Origin: Anthoceros angustus
Lineage: Eukaryota; Streptophyta; Anthocerotopsida; Anthocerotales; Anthocerotaceae
NCBI GenBank assembly: GCA_010909165.1
Contig: MU008158.1
Location: 2,877,478-2,941,477, forward strand
Direction: 5' to 3'
Length of the DNA: 64,000 nucleotides
Made by a program: the position numbers and the translations under genes. Below, piece by piece: positions 59,758-64,000 of the stretch (positions within the stretch are counted from its first letter, which is position 1; each line of letters starts with the position of its first letter). Below the pieces are notes generated by a model. That model saw only the letters and a program-made list of their open reading frames with translations, searched no databases and had not been told where the DNA came from.

Positions 59758-61040
59758 GACACGAATGTCATGCCCAAGACATGATTGACTCGGAAGACCT
59801 CGACAATGTGGAATCAACGGATGAGTCCACGTGGTGGTGGACCGGTGGATGGTCGGACTGGAGAGGAGCCGATGAGGCAACCTAATATTGTCAACTTTCC
59901 GTTCCTTGTACCAGACCGTTATGTCCCCTCGGGCTTGAATGCGATGGATTGTTTTCGTCTTTTCGTGGAAAGGTTTAACTTGCCATCGGCATCATCTCTG
60001 TTGTAGGAAGTTGACGGTGTGATAATGTCCGGAGCATGTAAGCGACTATGTCGAAACCGGATCCCAATGTGGTGCTCTAATTTTCTAACAATGTTCGGTG
60101 GTTTTGTCCGATTGAGAGTAGCGAGGTTTCAATGGTGATCATGCGTCATCTATGTTCGACCTTGCTGTGGCGAAGTGTTCCCGGAGGATGGTCACAGGAT
60201 GTCCGTGGCAAAGGTATGTATGCCGCAGCAAGTGCGCCAATGTTTGTTTTTCGGTTCTAGTTAGGGACCGCCTAATGACTATGGGGTGGAACGGGACGGG
60301 GTCGATCTCAGCGGTGGCAGTTCGGTGACGGGGCGCACAGCGTAAAGCGGTGAGTACCAAGACGGGCTCAAAAGCAGCGTCTTCCTCCACTGCTTCCGCC
60401 ACCGACACGAATGTCATGCCCAAGACATGATTGACTCGGAAGACCTCGACAATGTGGAATCAACGGATGAGTCCAGACGTGGTGGTGGACCACCGGATGG
60501 TCCGGACTGGAGAGGAGCCGATGAGGCAACCTAATATTGTCAACTTTCCGCCTTGTACCAGACCGTTATGTCCCCTCGGGCTTGAATGCGTGGATTGTTT
60601 TCGTGAAAGGTTTAACGACTTGCCATCGGCATCATCTGTTGTAGGAAGTTGACGGTGTGATAATGTCCGGAGCATGTAACGGCGACTATGTCGAAACCGA
60701 TCCCAATGTGGTGCTCTAATTTTCTAACAATGTTCGTGGTTTTGTCCAGCTTGAGAGTAGCAGCGAGGTTTCAATGGTGATCATGCGTCATCTATGTTCG
60801 ACCTTGCTGTGGCGAAGTGTTCCCAGGATGGTCACGCCCAGGATGTCCGGTGGCAAAGGTATGTATGCCGCAAAGCAAGTGCGCCAATGTTTGTTTTTCG
60901 GTTCTAGTTCTGGGGACCGCCCCTAATGACTATGGGGGTGGAACGGGACGGGGTCCGGGCCTCAGGTGGGCTCAGCGAACGGACGCACCAGCGAAACGGT
61001 GAGTACCAAGACGGGCTCAAAAGCGTCTTCCTCCACTGCT
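59758..61040. repeat. About 645-base direct duplication
   Basis: The segment starting GACACGAATGTCATGCCCAA at 59758 recurs at 60404. Both copies contain a short frame reading EEPMRQPNIVNFP and a following PDRYVPSGLN-like part, unknown to me. The copies differ by small gaps, and CTTCCGCC lies at the start and at the junction. Confidence 0.85.
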
Positions 61041-61665
61041 TCCACCGCCAGAGGTTGTCTTCCACCTCCTTTGTGGTTTGTGCACGCGCTCATCCCCTCC
61101 TCTGGCGGAGCCGTCCTCACGCCATGCTCCTCCACCTCCTTCCGACCTCACGGTTTGGGTTTTGCCTGTTTGTTCCGCCTTCTCCTTACGTCCCATCCAT
61201 CCAACCTTGCCTTGAACTAACCTTCGCTGTTTGCAGCCCTTCTGGATGAGGACTCGCAGAGGTGGCTACGAGTCACCACCTCGTATCACAAGGGAGGATG
61301 TGGAGGCAAAGCGAGCGCGAAGGCGGAGAAGGATGGAAGTTGCCCATCCAGGACTTGTGTGGAGGCCATTTGGGTCTCCAGCTGTGCAGGCGTGGGCAGG
61401 GAAAGACGGTATGGCTGTGGCCATCTCCTTCCATGCAGAGGGTGGCAGTAGCATCTTAGATTTTCCGGATCTTTGCGGAGGTAGGAAAAAGCCAAGGGGT
61501 GGAAGAGGACTATAGGATAGCGAAGGAGGGGTTCACGGAGGCGAAACGAAGGGTGCAGCAACTCCAATGTCCGAGAGGAAGGAGGGTGAAGGAAGAGCAG
61601 GACTGTCCGGTCCCAAAGAATTGTTTAGAGCTTCCGTGACCTTGCATGCCGTGAGTCCATGCAAC
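61041..61665. other. Region with an unassigned short frame
   Basis: A 94-codon plus frame (61231-61515) reads ITREDVEAKRARRRRRMEV and WRPFGSPAVQAWAGKDGMAV. I do not recognise it and its reality is doubtful. The rest shows no gene. Confidence 0.35.
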
Positions 61666-63176
61666 TTACGCGAATGAAGGTTCTGCGGAGGAGGCCGCCG
61701 GGAGCGGGAGCGGGTGGAAGTGAAGGAGGAGGCGGTGGCACTTACCTCTACCTTTTCGCTTGAGAGTTGAGCATGGTTGTCGCATGCACTAACGGGCATT
61801 CATTGTGGCAGAGACAGGCTGATGGGGACACCCTTGGCAAAACTGGAGGAGCACTGTTGGAGATAGGAGCGTGAAGTGGGTTACCTAGGTTTTTTTTGCA
61901 AGCGATCTGTAGACTAGAAGCGGGGCGGGAGGGGGAAGAGAAAGGGAGGGGGGGGTTGGATGCTTCGTAGCTTTCTCGTGGCTTCACTGGGGTCAGAGTT
62001 GGGGACGGCAATCACATGATTTTGTGTATGTCAAGTTTTAGCGTCGATGTGCAAGCCATGGTGCCGCAGTGTGAAGCGGAAACGGGGTTTGAGTTTGGGG
62101 AATGCGATTCGGGAATGTTTTGTCCACACGTGGTGGTGGACCGGTGGCTATGAGCCAACGGTCAATGTCACATGGCATGGACTAGAGGCGGTTACATATG
62201 AACTACACCATATGTTTTCCAATACTTTATTAGCGAGAAATGTATTCATCAGCATATACTTTGTACCTTGGGGATGTATATTTGAATAATATTATTCCAT
62301 GTATTTTACATGAATAACCCTAAGGCCCACAAAGTGAGCCGCTAGTGATGCATTCTCCAATTGTGTAACATGACGGTGTACACTTTTCCATATGCCGGTT
62401 GTAAAGGTAGCTTTGGTCGTAATGTATCCCAAAAGTGACACGATTGAAATAAAGCCTAAATAAATGTTCTAGTCCGCACGCCATAAATTTATAAGGATCT
62501 CTACTTTTCTCCCGAATGCCTCTTTTGTTTAACCATGAGACATCGAGGTGTGGAAATATTGCCAATAAATTTCAAGTTTTGATGAAGTGGAATGGGTTTG
62601 GGTGTCTGCGTTGTATTTTTAGCGGCCGTTTCCCACAAACCCTCAAAATCAACGTTCCGAGTTTTCTTAAGTGCAAATTTTGATGACATATTTGGCCCGT
62701 CTCCGGAAAGTGGAGTGTGTCACTAGCCCTAAGGAGACCCTGTTGAAGGGTAAGAGTTGGAGCCTTCACCTATAAGTTCAACATGCAGGCACACACTTGG
62801 ATACAATTATGTGTGTGCAGATCGCAGCTACTTGTGGTTGAATGTGCAGGTGCTCATGTGTTGGTGTGGGTCTGCACACTATAAGAAAATGAGGGTTTTT
62901 ACAACAGTTTTTACAACAGGTGTTACAACGCGGCGTTGTAAAACGGCGCAACAACGCCGTTGTAGACCGAAAGCTTCATGACGTTGTAAAATTGCTGACA
63001 TGGCCAGTTCCAGCGCCATGTCATTAAAGTGGTGATATGGTGCCACATCACCGCCACATGTGCAACCCTCGCGCGGGGACAAAAGAGTCCTTCAACCGGC
63101 CAAGGTCATCAAGGATCCATGTTGGCGTTGGCGAGTGCTTGCTTCGATAGAAGGTTTGGAGGGGCCATGCAATGCC
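61666..63176. repeat. About 1.5 kb direct duplication, copy 1
   Basis: The segment beginning GCGAATGAAGGTT at about 61666 recurs at 63178 and continues to the window's end. Copy 1 includes the AT-rich stretch around 62220-62490 and the CACTA-type terminus at 62877. Confidence 0.8.
62877..63060 (+). mobile_element. CACTA-type transposon terminus with subterminal repeats
   Basis: CACTATAAGAAAATGAGGG at 62877 matches the plant CACTA (EnSpm) end consensus CACTACAAGAAAA. It is followed at once by short repeats typical of subterminal transposase-binding regions: TTTTTACAACAG twice, then TTACAACG, GCGTTGTAAAA, CAACAACGCCGTTGTAG and ACGTTGTAAAA. Further inverted motifs (GACATGGC/GCCATGTC) lie at 62998-63024. 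The element should extend rightward. The opposite end is not in the window. Confidence 0.7.
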
Positions 63177-64000
63177 ACGCGAATGAAGGTTGCAGAGGAG
63201 GCCGCCGACCGGGAGCGGGGAGTGGAAGTGAAGGAGGAGGCGGTAAGCACTTACCTCTGTACCTTTTCGCTTGAGAGTTGAGCATGGTTGTCGCATGCAC
63301 TAACGGGCTGTTCATTGTGGCGAGACAGTGATGGGGACACCCTTGGCAAACCGGAGGAGCACTTGGAGATAGGAGCGTGAAGTGGGTTACCTAGGTTTTT
63401 TTGCAAGCGATCCGTAGACTAGAAGCGGGGCGGGAGGAAGAGAAAGGGAGGGAGAGGGGTTGGATGCTTCGTAGCTTTCGTGGCTTCACCGGGTCGAGTT
63501 GGGGACGGCAATCACATGATTTTGTGTATGTCAAGTTTTAGCGTCGATGTGCAAGCCATGGTCCGCCAAGTGTGAAGCGGAAACGGGGTTTTGAGTTTGG
63601 GGAATGCGATTCGGGAATGTTTTGTCCACATCGGACACCGGTGGCTATGAGCCAACGGTCAATGTCACATGGCATGGACTAGAGGCGGTTACATGTGAAC
63701 TACACCATAGCGGTTTTCCAATACTTTATTAGCGAGAAATGTATTCATCAGATATACTTTGTACCTTGGGGATGTATATTTGAATAATATTATTCCATGT
63801 ATTTTACATGAATAACCCTAAGGCCCACAAACAAAGGAGCCGCTAGTGATGCATTCTCCCAATTGTGTAACATGACGGTGTACACTTTTCCATATGCCGC
63901 TTTGTAAAGGTAGCTTTGGTCGTAATGTATCCCAAAAGTGACACGATTGAAATAAAGCCTAAATAAATGTTCTAGTCTTACGCCATAAATTTATAAGGAT
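63177..64000. repeat. About 1.5 kb direct duplication, copy 2 (cut by window edge)
   Basis: Matches 61666-62490 with many small gaps and few substitutions. The block near 62220-62490 is matched at 63712-64000. No gene is supported here. The copy is truncated only by the end of the window. Confidence 0.8.

Overview
The window is nuclear DNA from a green plant-lineage eukaryote, most likely a streptophyte (charophyte) alga. Support comes from intron-rich genes with short GT-AG introns and a set of plant-type families: AIR9, augmin AUG7, COR413, a PPR-SMR protein, a MUCI70-type DUF616 protein and a COI1-like F-box/LRR receptor. The COI1-like protein differs from land-plant COI1 at some hormone-pocket positions, which favours an alga over a moss or liverwort. 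I cannot name the species.

Layout. The gene-rich left half (about 0.3-33.8 kb) holds, in order: a filamin/CCCH/RRM/SR-rich RNA-binding protein whose first half is present twice (+); AIR9, about 9.3 kb with many small exons (+); COR413 (-); AUG7 (-), head-to-head with a D-cysteine desulfhydrase (+), only 45 bp separating the start codons; an intronless PPR-SMR gene (+); a multi-exon gene that appears to join a phosphatidylinositol-transfer domain, a Cys-rich patch and a DUF547 domain (+); a DUF616/MUCI70-like membrane protein (+); and a COI1-like gene (-).

The right half (about 33.9-64 kb) is almost entirely mobile-element debris. It contains two tandem pieces of a non-LTR-like reverse transcriptase (-), Ty3/gypsy-type gag and pol remnants, a long decayed stretch, a non-autonomous LTR retrotransposon with very long LTRs (46559-53394), a DUF7869-like putative transposase present in a fairly complete copy and two broken copies (53.9-59.7 kb), further direct duplications, and the terminus of a CACTA-type transposon at 62877 near the right edge.

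An unexpected thread is structural. At least eight loci carry adjacent direct duplications (0.1-2.5 kb units). Several have short microhomologies at the junction, and most pairs differ by many 1-6 base gaps but few substitutions. This includes a duplication inside an apparent host gene. It may reflect a microhomology-mediated duplication process, noisy long-read consensus or assembly artefact, or both. It means apparent frameshifts in this window should be treated cautiously.
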